This document shows, piece after piece, positions 50,101 through 61,680 of a stretch of 64,000 bases of DNA (positions within the stretch are counted from its first letter, which is position 1; each line of letters opens with the position of its first letter). Below the pieces are notes generated by a model. The model was not told the DNA's origin and ran no database searches. It was given only the letters and a program-made list of their open reading frames with translations. A program made the position numbers and the translations under genes. The DNA comes from Tubulanus polymorphus (lineage: Eukaryota > Nemertea > Palaeonemertea > Tubulaniformes > Tubulanidae). The stretch lies in assembly GCF_964204645.1 (NCBI RefSeq), contig NC_134027.1, positions 26,958,485 to 27,022,484 on the forward strand, in the 5' to 3' direction.

Positions 50101-50136
50101 TGTACCTACGAGCAATTATGTTCAGATAATTGCTCG
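50101..50136. other. Perfect 15-bp stem hairpin
   Basis: CCTACGAGCAATTAT and ATAATTGCTCGTAGG are exact reverse complements separated by the six bases GTTCAG. It is intergenic, with no flanking U-run or gene end. It is too short for an animal pre-miRNA. Origin unknown. Confidence 0.55.
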
Positions 50137-51585
50137 TAGGATGTACAAAAAGAGAGAAATAGATGTCTCTTGGGATTCAATGGTATTAGATTTCAATGTA
50201 TGGGTTTGATTTGTGGTTGGTTGAGTTATTTTCTAGTTTTTAGCAATGATCTCATTCTACGGAACATGTGCGCGTGACGTGTGTACATGTCGCACAAAGA
50301 TTTCAATTATTCTTTAATGTAAATATACAAATATAGTTTGAATATTTTATGTTAAAAAACGTTATGTCGCGATTGTTACGGACTGTGATCAATCTGTTAC
50401 CGAACTGATAGCACATGGTTACAAATGATAACTATTGTTGTTGTTTGACAATATGCTATAAAACAGCTGTTTCATTATTCTACCTTTTCTTACATAGAAA
50501 TTGGATGTGAGTACAGATGTGGAAACCTAGATTATAATTTGGAATTCTCATTTATTGATATCTGATAAGCGATCATTTCCCTTACTATATGATATTCACG
50601 CGGAGCGGTGTCTCAGTCCTGTTACTATACAGTCCTGTATGCCGCCTCTGTCTGGGGGGTGAATATTGGTTATATGGCAGGTAATTTTGAGTGCTGCAGT
50701 TCTGCCCCGCCCAGGAAAGTTTTAGACACATTGCACTGCTAAGTGAATATTCCATGTACAAAAATAGAAAAGTAATTGGAATCACTGGTTTTGGCAGGAA
50801 AATCAGTGATGGAAAATGAAGTCTAGATATTCTCTGGAATTTTGCAAGGGGGGTGTCTGGGAGTTTGTTCGCACCCCTCCCCCTGGTTATGGGCCTACTA
50901 TAAAGAATTATGAGTTTGAGATCAATAGCAGATAGAAACCAATTAACTACAAAACCTGGTGATGTTCTAACGAGAGTTTGAAACGTTTTTGTGGTCTGTT
51001 TTTAATTTTAAGGTTTTATGAATCATAATTTTGTTTCTAAATTTGTGCGTAGTTGGTTTTACTCATTTTATCACCACGTTTAGGTATTCAGACTATTCTA
51101 CTATTAATAGCATTATATCTGTGTTGAAACTCCAAAACCAGATTTGAATTCACTAATCATTGATTTGAAAAGGCAGTTACAAATCATTATCCAACATAAA
51201 TAAAACTCAAAATTCGTTTGTATCTATATAAATATAGTGAACTTGTGAACGATTGAAGTTGAAACGACTGAATTTGATAAAAGTAGAAATAAGCTGATGT
51301 TCGCAGCAGTTGCGGTCGTTTACTTAACGCCTAATGAATTGTATGAGAGCACCTGCTCCTCCTGTGAGCGTAGCCAATCAGGTTAGCCGATCCCCAGACA
51401 CAAAGAGATAATTGTATTTGGTTAAAACTGGTGAAATTCTCAGCTGAACTCTGCGTGGAACGTTCCGCACCATCCACGTGGAATTGCGGGGAATATTCAA
51501 TCCACGAGGAATCTCTGTAAATCAATGCTATTTGTCGCTATCGGCATTCATCTGTTCCCTGTTTGGGAACAGTTACTCCCGCCTT

Positions 51586-52065
51586 ATACCCCAGTTACAG
51601 GGTTAACTATCATCCAGCCCACCCCATACCCCAGTTACTGGGTTAACTATCATCCAGCCCACCCCATACCCCAGTTACTGGGTTAACTATCACCCAGCCC
51701 ACACCATACCCCAGTTACTGGGTTAACTATCACCCAGCCCATCCCATACCCCAGTTACTGGGTTAACTATCACCCAGCCCACCCCATACCCCAGTTACTG
51801 GGTTAACTATCATCCAGCCCACCCCATACCCCAGTTACTGGGTTAACTATCACCCAGCCCATCCCATACCCCAGTTACTGGGTTATCTATCACCCAGCCC
51901 ATCCCATACCCCAGTTACTGGGTTAACTATCATCCAGCCCACCCCATACCCCAGTTACTGGGTTAACTATCACCCAGCCCATCCCATACCCCAGTTACTG
52001 GGTTAACTATCACCCAGTCCATCCCATAACCCAGTTACTGGGTTAACTATCAGCCCTGCAGCCTG
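51586..52065. repeat. 40-bp minisatellite with a dyad in each unit
   Basis: Twelve copies at a constant 40-base period: ATACCCCAGTTACTGGGTTA then ACTATCATCCAGCCCACCCC. Each unit holds CCCAGT-T-ACTGGG (a perfect 6+1+6 inverted repeat) and GTTAAC. Variation is limited to a few positions. Confidence 0.9.
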
Positions 52066-53220
52066 CCCGAGTTACTGGATAAACTGTCCAGATAGACACA
52101 GAAAAAGTGCACAGAAGGGCGGTTAGCGGACCGATAAAAATTGTTCTATGTTATTATGCCCATGGAACCACATACTGTAAAGATTCAGAAAATATTTTTG
52201 AAGAAGATGAAGATCCTCTGAACCAATGCATCAGGTCATTAAAGTTATGTAGAAGTTATATTTAAGAGTGTTGATTTAATGATGTGTCTGAATATTTGAC
52301 ATGTATCAAATACACTCAAGTATCATTCACTTTTACCAAATATTGTATTTACATTCGCCTACTCACTCACTACACTCTGTTCCCGAGTCATTCAAACATC
52401 GGTATCAGTTACAGCGTCCGATGGATGTATTTGAATTGAGAGAAAAATTCTTTAAAACGATGATAAGATGTTAGTGAATGAGAATGGGTTAAAGCACGGA
52501 GGTATCTTCGGGCGGCGTTCGTCAGCTGTGTCCATCGCATTAATGTATTTGTATGAGTTTATACCAGCTAAACTAATAAACCCTGAACATTAATGAAATT
52601 ACCTCACACATAATTGTTTTGATACTCGCAGGAAAATGAGTGGTGTCTATTAGTGTGTCATAAGCACCTGCGCTCAGCTCGCGCTGTGTGTTTGAGGTAA
52701 CTGAAAATTAAGACACAGTTGTGTGTGTATGACAGCGCCGGTGTTGTCTGTTGATGCTAATAGGGACATACTGGACGTTTCGTAATTTCGTAATTGGTTG
52801 TCTCGTCCTACGGTTGCATTGTGGGTAGAGGTGTCAAGTACAGATCGGGTGGATTAATACGTGAAGTCAGATTGAAGTGACGTGTCGGTGTTAGTGTTCG
52901 TGACAGGGTAACTCGTCCCGTGTCCCTGCGAGTCAGAAATAGGCCGATGGTTTAATGAAGTTTCACCAACAGACGTCTTTCTCCTTTCAACGTGAATTTA
53001 TCGTTTAATCAGAGTTTTTATAGACGACGACAATTCTGTCGAAGGCCTACAGGTGTATCCTTCAATATACCACCATCTGAACCAGGTCTTACCTATCTCA
53101 ATGTTATTGAGAACTTATTCTCCTATGACAGAAAAAAATACCATTTTTAATTGTCAACATTTTGATATAAAGGGTCATTCTTGATGCAAATGTGGCATTC
53201 AAAACTTAACGGCAGTCTAA

Positions 53221-53366
53221 GAGAACCCTGGATCTACCAACCCAATTAGAGAACCCTGGATCTACCAAACTACTCGGAGAACCCTGGATCCACCAAACAA
53301 TTTAGAGAACCCTGATCTACCAAACCACTTAGAGAACCCTGATCTACCAAACCACTTAGAGAACCA
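53221..53366. repeat. 27/28-bp minisatellite
   Basis: Five and a quarter copies of GAGAACCCTGGATCTACCAA plus seven or eight bases. The last two full copies lack one G. Confidence 0.8.
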
Positions 53367-53441
53367 TAACCCTATTTTTACTGAGGGGATTTTGACCGCT
53401 AACCAGATCCACCAAATAGGCAAAACCTGAACTTGTAAATC

Positions 53442-53571
53442 TGGGGTCGGTTGCTGAAAAGTTGGTTAAAAGATAACCAGCGAATGAATACCATAGTAAC
53501 AATGAACTTTTAATTTTCACTATCTCAACTATTCACTGGTTAACTTTGACCCGAGTCAACTGCAGCCCCTG
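53442..53571. repeat. F2 element, best-preserved copy
   Basis: The left end is GGGGTCGGTTGCTGAAAAGT then TGGTTAAAAGATAACCAGCG. The right end is CACTGGTTAACTTTGACCCG then AGTCAACTGCAGCCCC. The ends are inverted relatives, and the length is about 130 bases. Confidence 0.65.
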
Positions 53572-54119
53572 ATGCCATGTTGTTTAACTTCATTCTGTAG
53601 TTCTCATAATTGTCATAGAGTGCACTACTGTAGTTTGTTATTATTAAAAACAATTAATTAGTGGCCTGAATAAAACTTGTTGAACACATGTTATTTATTA
53701 TTCAAGTAATGTCAGACTTTTTCCCTTAGAATTCTTTTCTTCCCTGAATCAACATAACATTAGTTTGTTCATTATTTGTGTTCTTGTTTAATCACCTGGA
53801 ATCAACGATCTATAGAAATCTCTTAGAAATTAGGATCATGGATGCAAGTTTGTTGTGGTGGAAAATTGTGGATCCAACCTGTACCAGCCGCCTATATCAG
53901 AGATAATGATACCGGGGGCAAGAACTCTAAGGATCTTACCAATAAGTTGCTGTCTTTAGGACCGGAATGATATCCTTTTGCCAGAATTTTGTGGACCCAG
54001 TTCTATAGAGTTTGTAAAGATTCAAATTGAGAAAAATTTCATAATAGTTTGAGATGATAGCTGTCTACCCTGTGACCCTTGGTGGCACTGTTGGGTGAAT
54101 GTACATGTAGTAATATTTT

Positions 54120-54122
<3 letters not shown>

Positions 54123-54174
<52 letters not shown>
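54123..54174. repeat. (AT)n microsatellite
   Basis: About 26 uninterrupted TA/AT dinucleotides. Confidence 0.9.
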
Positions 54175-54186
<12 letters not shown>

Positions 54187-54569
54187 TAGATCTCTTATCG
54201 ACAGCTGACAATCTTAACAAGGCATGATTATAAAAACAGCTGTGATTATCAAACTATCAGCTGTCTGATATTCTATACTGATATATCGATATCTCATTTT
54301 CATGTTGTATTATTATATATTTGCCGTTGCATATTTTATTAAAGTCGTCTCTTTGTTCCATCAATTCTTATTCATTTCTTTATTGAAGTATTGAAATTGT
54401 ATCGTAATCAATGTAGTCTTGATTTATTATTTTTTTGTAAAGTGCTAAAATCCGGTTCCCATTTTCTGAGTTGTGATGAATGTTTTATATTTGTATAAAT
54501 ATTTTTTTTTCAAATAGCAATAAACTAAATAAATTTTGTTCCACAAATATGAGCTTCCTCTGAAAAGTC

Positions 54570-55460
54570 GTGTGCGAGCTGAGGTCATTCGGGATGAGGT
54601 CATTGATGGTTAGGATGAGGTCATTGAGGATGAGGTCGTTGGCGGTGAGGATGAGGTCCTTGAGGGTGAGGTTGTTGAGGATGAGTTTATTGAGGATGAG
54701 GTCGTTGAGGATGAGTTTATTGAGGATGAGGTTGTTGAGGATGAGGTTATTGAGGATGAGGTCGTTGAGGATGAGTTCATTGAGGATGAGGTTGTTTAGA
54801 GTTGGGTCATTGAGGATGAGGTTATTTAGGGTGAGGGTGATGATGAGGTCATTGACAGTAAGGATGAGGTCCTTGAGGATGAGGTCATTGAAGGTGAGGT
54901 TGTTGAGGAGGATGAGGTTATTATGGATGAGGTCGTTGAGGAAGATGAGGTCATTGAGGATGTCATAGAGGGTGAAGTTATTTAGGATGAGGTTATTGAG
55001 GGTGAGGTTATTTAGGATGAGGTTATTGAGGGTTAGGTTATTGAGGGTTAGGTTATTGAGGGTTAGGTTATTTAGGATGAGGTTATTGAGGGTTAGGTTA
55101 TTGAGGGTTAGGTTATTGAGGGTTAGGTTATTGAGGGTTAGGTTATTGAGGGTTAGGTTATTGAGGGTTAGGTTATTGAGGGTTAGGTTATTGAGGGTTA
55201 GGTTATTGAGGGTTAGGTTATTGAGGGTTAGGTTATTGAGGGTTAGGTTATTTAGGAAGAGGTTATTGAGGGTTAGGTTATTGAGGGTTAGGTTATTGAG
55301 GGTTAGGTTATTGAGGGTTAGGTTATTGAGGGTTAGGTTATTGAGGGTTAGGTTATTGAGGGTTAGGTTATTGAGGGTTAGGTTATTGAGGGTTAGGTTA
55401 TTGAGGGTTAGGTTATTGAGGGTTAGGTTATTGAGGGTTAGGTTATTTAGGATTAAGTCC
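54570..55460. repeat. G-rich 15-bp tandem array
   Basis: The first part (54570-54970) is a degenerate mix of GATGAGGTYRTTGAG units. The second part (54975-55455) is an almost perfect 15-base repeat GGTTATTGAGGGTTA of about 32 copies. All three forward frames stay open over long stretches, giving Leu/Arg/Val repeats; this follows from a stop-free unit whose length divides by three. G-runs every few bases on one strand give potential for G-quadruplexes. Confidence 0.9.
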
Positions 55461-55835
55461 TTGATGATGTAAAATGGGATATTGGCGTTTTATTGCATTA
55501 CCGAAAATGTATTATTAAAAGTGGAGAATGAAAAATGAATTAAAAGTAATTAATTATACAAACAATAAATTTTAAACTGCTGACATCGCACTAAATATGA
55601 GTTCACTAAATATAAAAATACAAATAATAATCGATAGTTTCATTAAACCACGAGACAAAAAATTATCAAATCTATTCAACACGAGAAATAATTGAATATG
55701 TCATTATTTTCTATAGGCGACAATATGTGCATTTTATTGCGTGAAATAGTTGATCATAGTCGTCGTCGGCTGGTCCAGATGTTTTTACTCCAAACATGTA
55801 CTGTGACAGAGTGAAGCATTATTGATTGCTGTCAG

Positions 55836-55843
55836 TATATAAA
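55836..55843 (+). promoter_or_regulatory. TATA box of the small-protein gene
   Basis: TATATAAA lies about 30 bases before a likely transcription start near 55866. A 5' UTR exon ends at a strong donor (GTAAGGTAAG, about 55930-55936), and the next exon starts at 56184 after TTGTAATTGTAG. The spacing fits a focused TATA promoter. Confidence 0.6.
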
Positions 55844-56204
55844 CTCGGGCTACAGTACTGACGAGACAAGCTGGACAAATATGCTGCAATTTACCAGCTT
55901 CTTGTGCATATATCATTCGGATACCGCGATGTAAGGTAAGTTTTTTTTACTCTTTTCATATGAGCTATCTAGATTTTTGATGAATTCATTAACGACCGGT
56001 TGAAGTACAGGTGTGACCGCGATGAGTTCAAGTGTTAAGCCGTAATGACCCGACCTGGTTAATGTGCATCACAGATTAATGATAGAAATTGATCAGACAT
56101 CGAAGTCAGTCGTAGTAAATCGGATATTTCGTTTATTCAATAAATGAAGCAGATATTATTTATTCGGATGTTTGTAATTGTAGATTGTTGTAACTGAAGC
56201 GACG

Positions 56205-58681
56205 ATGTCAGAAAATCCAACAGAACAAACGTGTGCCATTAATTTGGCTTTAAAAATGCCTTACGAAATACAAGACAAAGAAAACTCAGAACCAGGTAAA
56301 CACTCTATGATATTCTGGTGGTTGGTTTTTAGTTATTTGTTCATCGTTTTATTGTAGAAGGCAGCAGCAGCGGCAGCAGCAGCAGCAACTCGGTGTTGAT
56401 ACTTCTCCCTTGGTAGTTTGTTAGGCAGGTGCACCGTATTTTCAACTGTCACTTCAATGAAAGTTATTTATTAATTCATGACTTCAGGTTTTGCGAGTAT
56501 CATTATAATCTGCTAATTGTCGCTGCACACCTGGGTTTTTTCCACACGCTTCAAATTTCAGGACAACTAAAACCAGTCGTTCAACGTCGGGAAAAAATCT
56601 CGAAAAAAACTCTCGTTTTCCGGTTAATGAGAAAATTTAAGCATTCGGGTTATATATAATTCTAAAGAGTTTTAGACTAATGCGGAACCGGGCTCATTAT
56701 TAATTCTAAAACAATATGAACAAAAACTTATGAATATCTCTTCAGGAATATAGGTCTAATTATTTTACTATTAGATTAGAACCCGCAACAGGGAGCGCAA
56801 AACATCCTCGGTGTGAGTGATGACGTCATCCTCTATAACCCCTTACCCTCCCAGAAATTGTGATTGATAGATTTGGTTTTTAATCTCAATTTGTATATAG
56901 TGGGTTTTAAACTTATTATCTGTTCTCCGTGTCAGAGTGCACCAGGGCTACTCCCTACCATCATGAATAATCTTCCACCAACTTACTTACATTTAAACAC
57001 AATATAATGTTAATTTGGACGACCGTCCAACTATATTTTAAGATCAAACCTCCTGTTTCGATCCTGGCAGGTTTAGTGGATTTGACACGATAAGTAAAAA
57101 ATTGATTAAGAAAATCATTTTGGAATCATGAGCGGGAGGGCAACATTCCGAATGAGGAAAGAAAAAAAACTAACTGTATTTTTTGCCAGATTTTGTAAGA
57201 TTTTCAAATAAGTTGGTATCATGAGGTAGCAAAAATAATGATATTTAGTAAGGTACACTGAAACCATTATTAACCATGGTCTCCTTTCACTCATTCACTA
57301 TAAACAGGTGTTAAATAAACACGATATATTCTTCATACAATTTAATATCGCGTGAATCCATTTTTATTAAAATATTGATAGAAAAATGCTATTAATTTCT
57401 AAAACTGGCAACAATATGTGCAGCAGTATTCACACAGAGACCTGAGCAGCAGCGACCCTGGGTGTGAAATCAGCTGTGACCCTTTTTATCTAAACCTTGT
57501 CCAGATGTGAATTCACAAAAATGAATAATATTCCAATTTATCCAGTAATAACATTTGTGACTGTTACGAAGTGACCTAGTAACAATTTCGCTAATTAACT
57601 GTCATCAACGGTCGTTATGCGTGTATGAATATTTCGGGTGAATATAAATCAATTCAATAAAGATTTTCCTATTTATTATAGTTTAACAATTAGATCATTA
57701 ATAACTGGACAATTCAGAAAACAGTATAAATCATATTCAATTCATCAATTCATTTGGATCTAAAGCTACCTAAAAATTAAGCGAACACTAAGAGAATTCC
57801 GAACCAGGTAAATGCTCAACGATAGTCTGGTTGAAATGATTCACCAAAATAAAAAACTGTCGGAAATAAAAAGCTCGCGAATATTTCATATCGAAGTCTA
57901 ACAGTCTGTTTTGCATTGATCTCTTAAATTGTGCTATAAATATGAAACAAACATTTTAATGGAAACCATCGAAATGTTGGATTCATCGTAAACAGTAATT
58001 TGATGGGGAAATAGTCACATAAACATATTTATATTGATTTAAATTCATAAATATAGCTTTCTGAAGAGACCACTTAGAAACATATTCACCTCTTCATATA
58101 ATATGCTGTATATAACCAGTTTGGTCTATGGTTAATGCCAAACTAGATATCTGACACTATGCTTCTCGGTCTACCTGAAATCCAGAAGAGAATATTTATT
58201 TTGGCTTATGGAGTGTCCCTTAAATCCCATATCCTTTCTATAACCCCTTTCCTGTTATCCTGCGTGTTCATGCAGATGGTTAGAAGTTAGAAGGCAACCT
58301 ATGGCTCAAAAAACCACTCTGACTTTTATGATGGATTAATATTATTCGTGTTGGCCTGTATCGTTCCCAGCAGGTCGGTTTGTAAGGGATCCAACATTGA
58401 ATCTAATATCTAATAAATAAGAATGACAATTTCCCTATTTCAAAAGAGGGACGCGAAACATTCCAAATAAGGAAAGAAAAACAAACAGTGATTTTTGCCG
58501 CGCGTTGCAGAAGACGTTTGAAATAAGTTGGTATTATGAGGTGTTCAGCTGTTGTCGATGGAAACCGAGATTATTTGGTTGAATGATCGTCTTGGGAACA
58601 GCTGCCGCTACATAACTTGTTTTCACATTCTTTATTTTAGCCGATTTGGACAAACTGCGTCAGCGAGGGAAAATCAATTGA
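56205..58681 (+). CDS. Possible 43-residue protein, unknown family
   Basis: Coding exon one is 56205-56295 (ATG, MSENPTEQTCAINLALKMPY then EIQDKENSEP). It ends at a GTAAAC donor in phase 1. Coding exon two is 58641-58681 after a TTTATTTTAG acceptor (DLDKLRQRGKIN, stop TGA), and the phases agree. A 5' UTR exon with a TATA box precedes it, and an AATAAA lies near 58929. The product is acidic then basic, with no signal peptide or membrane segment and a KEN-box-like DKEN. I do not recognise it. Short length and lack of homology I can recall keep confidence moderate; other exons could be missed inside the 2.3-kb intron, which contains a diverged copy of exon one's 3' end. Confidence 0.45.
57770..58540 (+). 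repeat. Diverged tandem copy of 56250-57260, including an exon end
   Basis: AGAATTCCGAACCAGGTAAA (57798 on) matches AAAACTCAGAACCAGGTAAA at the exon-one donor (56281 on), and similarity continues into the intron (TAGTCTGGTTG). Further on, CGAAACATTCCAAATAAGGA with AAATAAGTTGGTATTATGAG (58454-58540) matches CAACATTCCGAATGAGGAAA with AAATAAGTTGGTATCATGAG (57140-57228). The offset is about 1.3-1.5 kb. The copy of the exon lacks the ATG and is probably inactive. Confidence 0.5.
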
Positions 58682-58783
58682 AATCTGTTTAGGCCATCTT
58701 GTAACATATTTCACCATTCTCAATCCCGAGGGGTCGAAGTTCTTTGATGAAAAAATATCGTCGAATCTACGAAATCTAAACTA

Positions 58784-58876
58784 ATACGACGAGAATCCGG
58801 ATTGCGACGAGAATCCGGATTACGACGAGAATCCGGATTGCGACGAGAATCCGGATTGCGACGAGAATCCGGATTG
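58784..58876. repeat. 18-bp minisatellite
   Basis: Five copies of GACGAGAATCCGGATTGC or its TAC variant, inside the probable 3' UTR of the small-protein gene. Confidence 0.85.
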
Positions 58877-59744
58877 CGTATAAAACGTTTTGTTTCCATA
58901 TCTCTTCAGTTTACGTCGAGTGTGAAATAATAAAACAGATGGTCGGTTAGATTACGTTTTCACGTTTTTTCTAGTTTTAGCGAGATTAGTTTCTCCTCCT
59001 CATCGGGAGTCGAGTGAAAATACTGATTAACATTTAATTTAGTTAAGTACCCGGTGACCATCTGTTTTGTGTCGTCTTACAACCGGGACCGTGTCTTAAA
59101 ACAATGACCGACTGCGCTGCGTGTATTACCCGGAGGTGAAGATTAGTGCAGCTTCATTTAAAACAATGTCACAAACAAAGACTTGTGTTCGTAGAAATTA
59201 CATTTATCAGATTTCATTCGCCATGACACACACATTGTCCGTATCGCACATGAGGCATTGTGAAGATGTAGACTCTTGCAGACTTCAAATTTCAAATACT
59301 TCTGTCAAAATTATGTTTATGATTATGGATTCCTGAAGATGATGAATCGTGCTGCTATAGATTCGAATCTGAATATTTTGTCATTGATTCCGTAGATTCT
59401 AGATATAACCGCAACACTTGAATTAAGAGACTGAATCACTCATTATATTGTAAAGATTCGTTCGATTCACTATATTATGATATTTTAGAAGTATATGACC
59501 CAGATGTTGTGTAAATTAATTGCACGGAGAGTCTGATTCGTTTTGACTTGTATCTTGAATCTGATTAATTGACATCCCTCAACTAATCACGCGCGTGTCT
59601 CTAAGGTATCGTTGTTATAGTTCACATGCTGATCACTAGGGATGAATGACCCATCTGTGCTCCCAATTGACTTCCATCAATCTGTTTAGTTGTTTCTCCT
59701 GTCACTTCTCGGTGTTATAACAACCATTTCCCGTTACGCTGCTC

Positions 59745-59960
59745 GCAGGTACCTCATGCTGATTGCTGATACTCACAGACACCTTATACAGGTACCTCAT
59801 ACTCGCAGGTACCTCATTCTGGTACCTGATACTCGCAGGTACCTCATTGTGGTACCTTATACTCATATTCACCATACTCTTCATACGCGTACCTCATACA
59901 GGCACCTGATACTAACAGTCACCTCACATGTACCCTGCAGATAGTTTTTACAGGTACCTC
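59745..59960. repeat. GGTACCTCATAC-type degenerate minisatellite
   Basis: About eight to nine irregularly spaced copies of CAGGTACCTCATAC or CTGGTACCTGATACTCG, each with the palindrome GGTACC in most units. The period varies between about 12 and 25 bases. Confidence 0.6.
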
Positions 59961-60245
59961 ATACCAAATTGTTAACTGAAAATACACCTGTGAATTAATT
60001 ACAGGCTTGCAGTGAACCCTCTCCCCTCCTGCAGGTGGCCAGGTCAATGAGTTATTATCTTAACCGATAAGGACCACATCATACATAGGATGTTGGACCA
60101 TTAGTGGATAGTTGTGGATGGTGGATAATTGAGGCCCTGGTGGATATTGGACAGCGAGATGGATAACTGATCATCATTCAAGTTTAAAATGAAATCAAAT
60201 GAATTTTTGTGATAAGGAATTCATAATTTTTGCGGTTAGTTGAGT

Positions 60246-60486
60246 GATGATAATTGAGGATATAGTGGATGATTGAGGGTACAGTGGATTATTGAGGGTA
60301 TAGTTGATGATTGAGGGTACAGTGGATGATTGAGGGTACAGTGGATGATTGAGGGTACAGTATATTATTGAGGGTATAGTGGATGATTGAGGGTACAGTG
60401 GATTATTGAGGGTACAGTGGATGATCGAGGGTACAGTGGATGATTGAGGGTACAGTGGATGATTGAGGGTACAGTGGATGATTGAG
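60246..60486. repeat. 19-bp minisatellite
   Basis: About 12-13 copies of GATGATTGAGGGTACAGTG at an almost constant 19-base period. Confidence 0.85.
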
Positions 60487-61617
60487 GTTTGACTATAAAC
60501 ATATCAAGTGTTGATTCTTATGGTTACACGTTACATTGATAGGTGGCAGCGCTATACGTTCAATGATAAGGATAAGTTTTTTTGGATTATCGTTTATCAT
60601 ACCAGATATCTACGGTCAAATACCGTCTGGTTTCTACCTGGAAAAATGTTATTTTTGGAACAAATACTCAGGGTAGATTAAAAAAACAACGTTTATAAGT
60701 GAGACTGGGGGTTCCTGTAATAAGTTGTCAGGTCCCCGGTGACGGACATAGCAACATAATCCGCTTTAATCCACTTTAGCGAATTAGATAATACAGTTAT
60801 ACACTTTACTCGCGGAATAAAAACATTCCGACAGTCGCAGAACATCTGTAGACAAATCTTCAGAACATGAGGCAGCGAGATAAGTGTGTTTTTTTGTTGC
60901 TATGCTTGAACTTCTAATTTTAAGATTGACGTCTAAACGTTTCACCGATTTCACCGTTTTTTGTGTTCAGTAAAAACCTCACAATTCACTCGCGAGGTTC
61001 TGTTGAATATATTCGAACCAGTTGTCTTCGCGTTTTCATATTATTCGAATGCTCGAATTTTTTTGGATAAAATCTGAAAGAAATTAGATAAGCAAATTGC
61101 TTACAGGATTCCTGAAATGCAAATTTGATAGTTTGTAAGGTATGGGTTTGATGTAGAGGGGGTACCCAGTGGTTAACTGGTGTAGCACAGGTGTATGACA
61201 TACAGTTAGGTGTTAGAGAGATATAGTACAGCTGCAGATGCCGAACTGGCGCCGTAAAGACTGCAGACAATCTGGAAGAATGAAGAGTATTATAGACAGC
61301 TGGACCAAAACTTTCCTCTCCCCCTAAACACAGGTGTTAAATATCTAACCATCCTTTAAATATTTATTCTTTCATCTTTGGATGAATTATTAAAATGTGA
61401 AATTTGAGATTTAAATGCGGCCCGCGAGATCTCGAGATCTCGCGCTGGATGTTTTAAAGTCTGATACGACATTAAAACCTAGCTTTCTGTTTGAACTCAT
61501 GGATAAAAACTGTATGGTTTTGTGGTTAGTTAGTCCTGCTATGTGGTCGGTCTGTAGGGTTAAAAGAGATATTGTATTGTAACCGAAAAGCTCTGAGTTT
61601 GTGTTGTAACAACAACG

Positions 61618-61680
61618 TAAAATGCCGCAATAACATAATGTAAAATGCCGCAATAACATAATGTAAAATGCCGCAATAAC
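61618..61680. repeat. 23-bp tandem repeat
   Basis: Three copies of TAAAATGCCGCAATAACA followed by TAATG. The last copy is incomplete. Confidence 0.8.

Larger units (their letters stand above)
35951..55835. other. Gene-poor region of about 20 kb
   Basis: I find no exon with conserved protein motifs on either strand. Open frames over 60 codons here are short, unlinked and without family signatures, or they are artefacts of tandem repeats. Contents are F2, F3, F4 and F5 elements, minisatellites, microsatellites ((GCT)n near 39236, (TA)n near 45947 and 48691, (TG)n near 46577) and a polypyrimidine tract. A long intron or distant UTR exons of an unseen gene cannot be excluded. Confidence 0.5.

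Noticed and set aside
51586-52065. CRISPR-like array
   Set aside because: Units are contiguous with no unique spacers, no cas genes are present and the genome is eukaryotic; this is a minisatellite. The same holds for the other regular arrays.
54975-55455. True interstitial telomere
   Set aside because: The repeat unit is 15 bases with TTATTGA between G-runs, not TTAGGG or a known telomere variant.
54570-55472. Two Leu/Arg/Val-rich open frames of 132 and 166 codons
   Set aside because: Products of the 15-bp tandem array; no domain, no splice context, purely repeat-driven.
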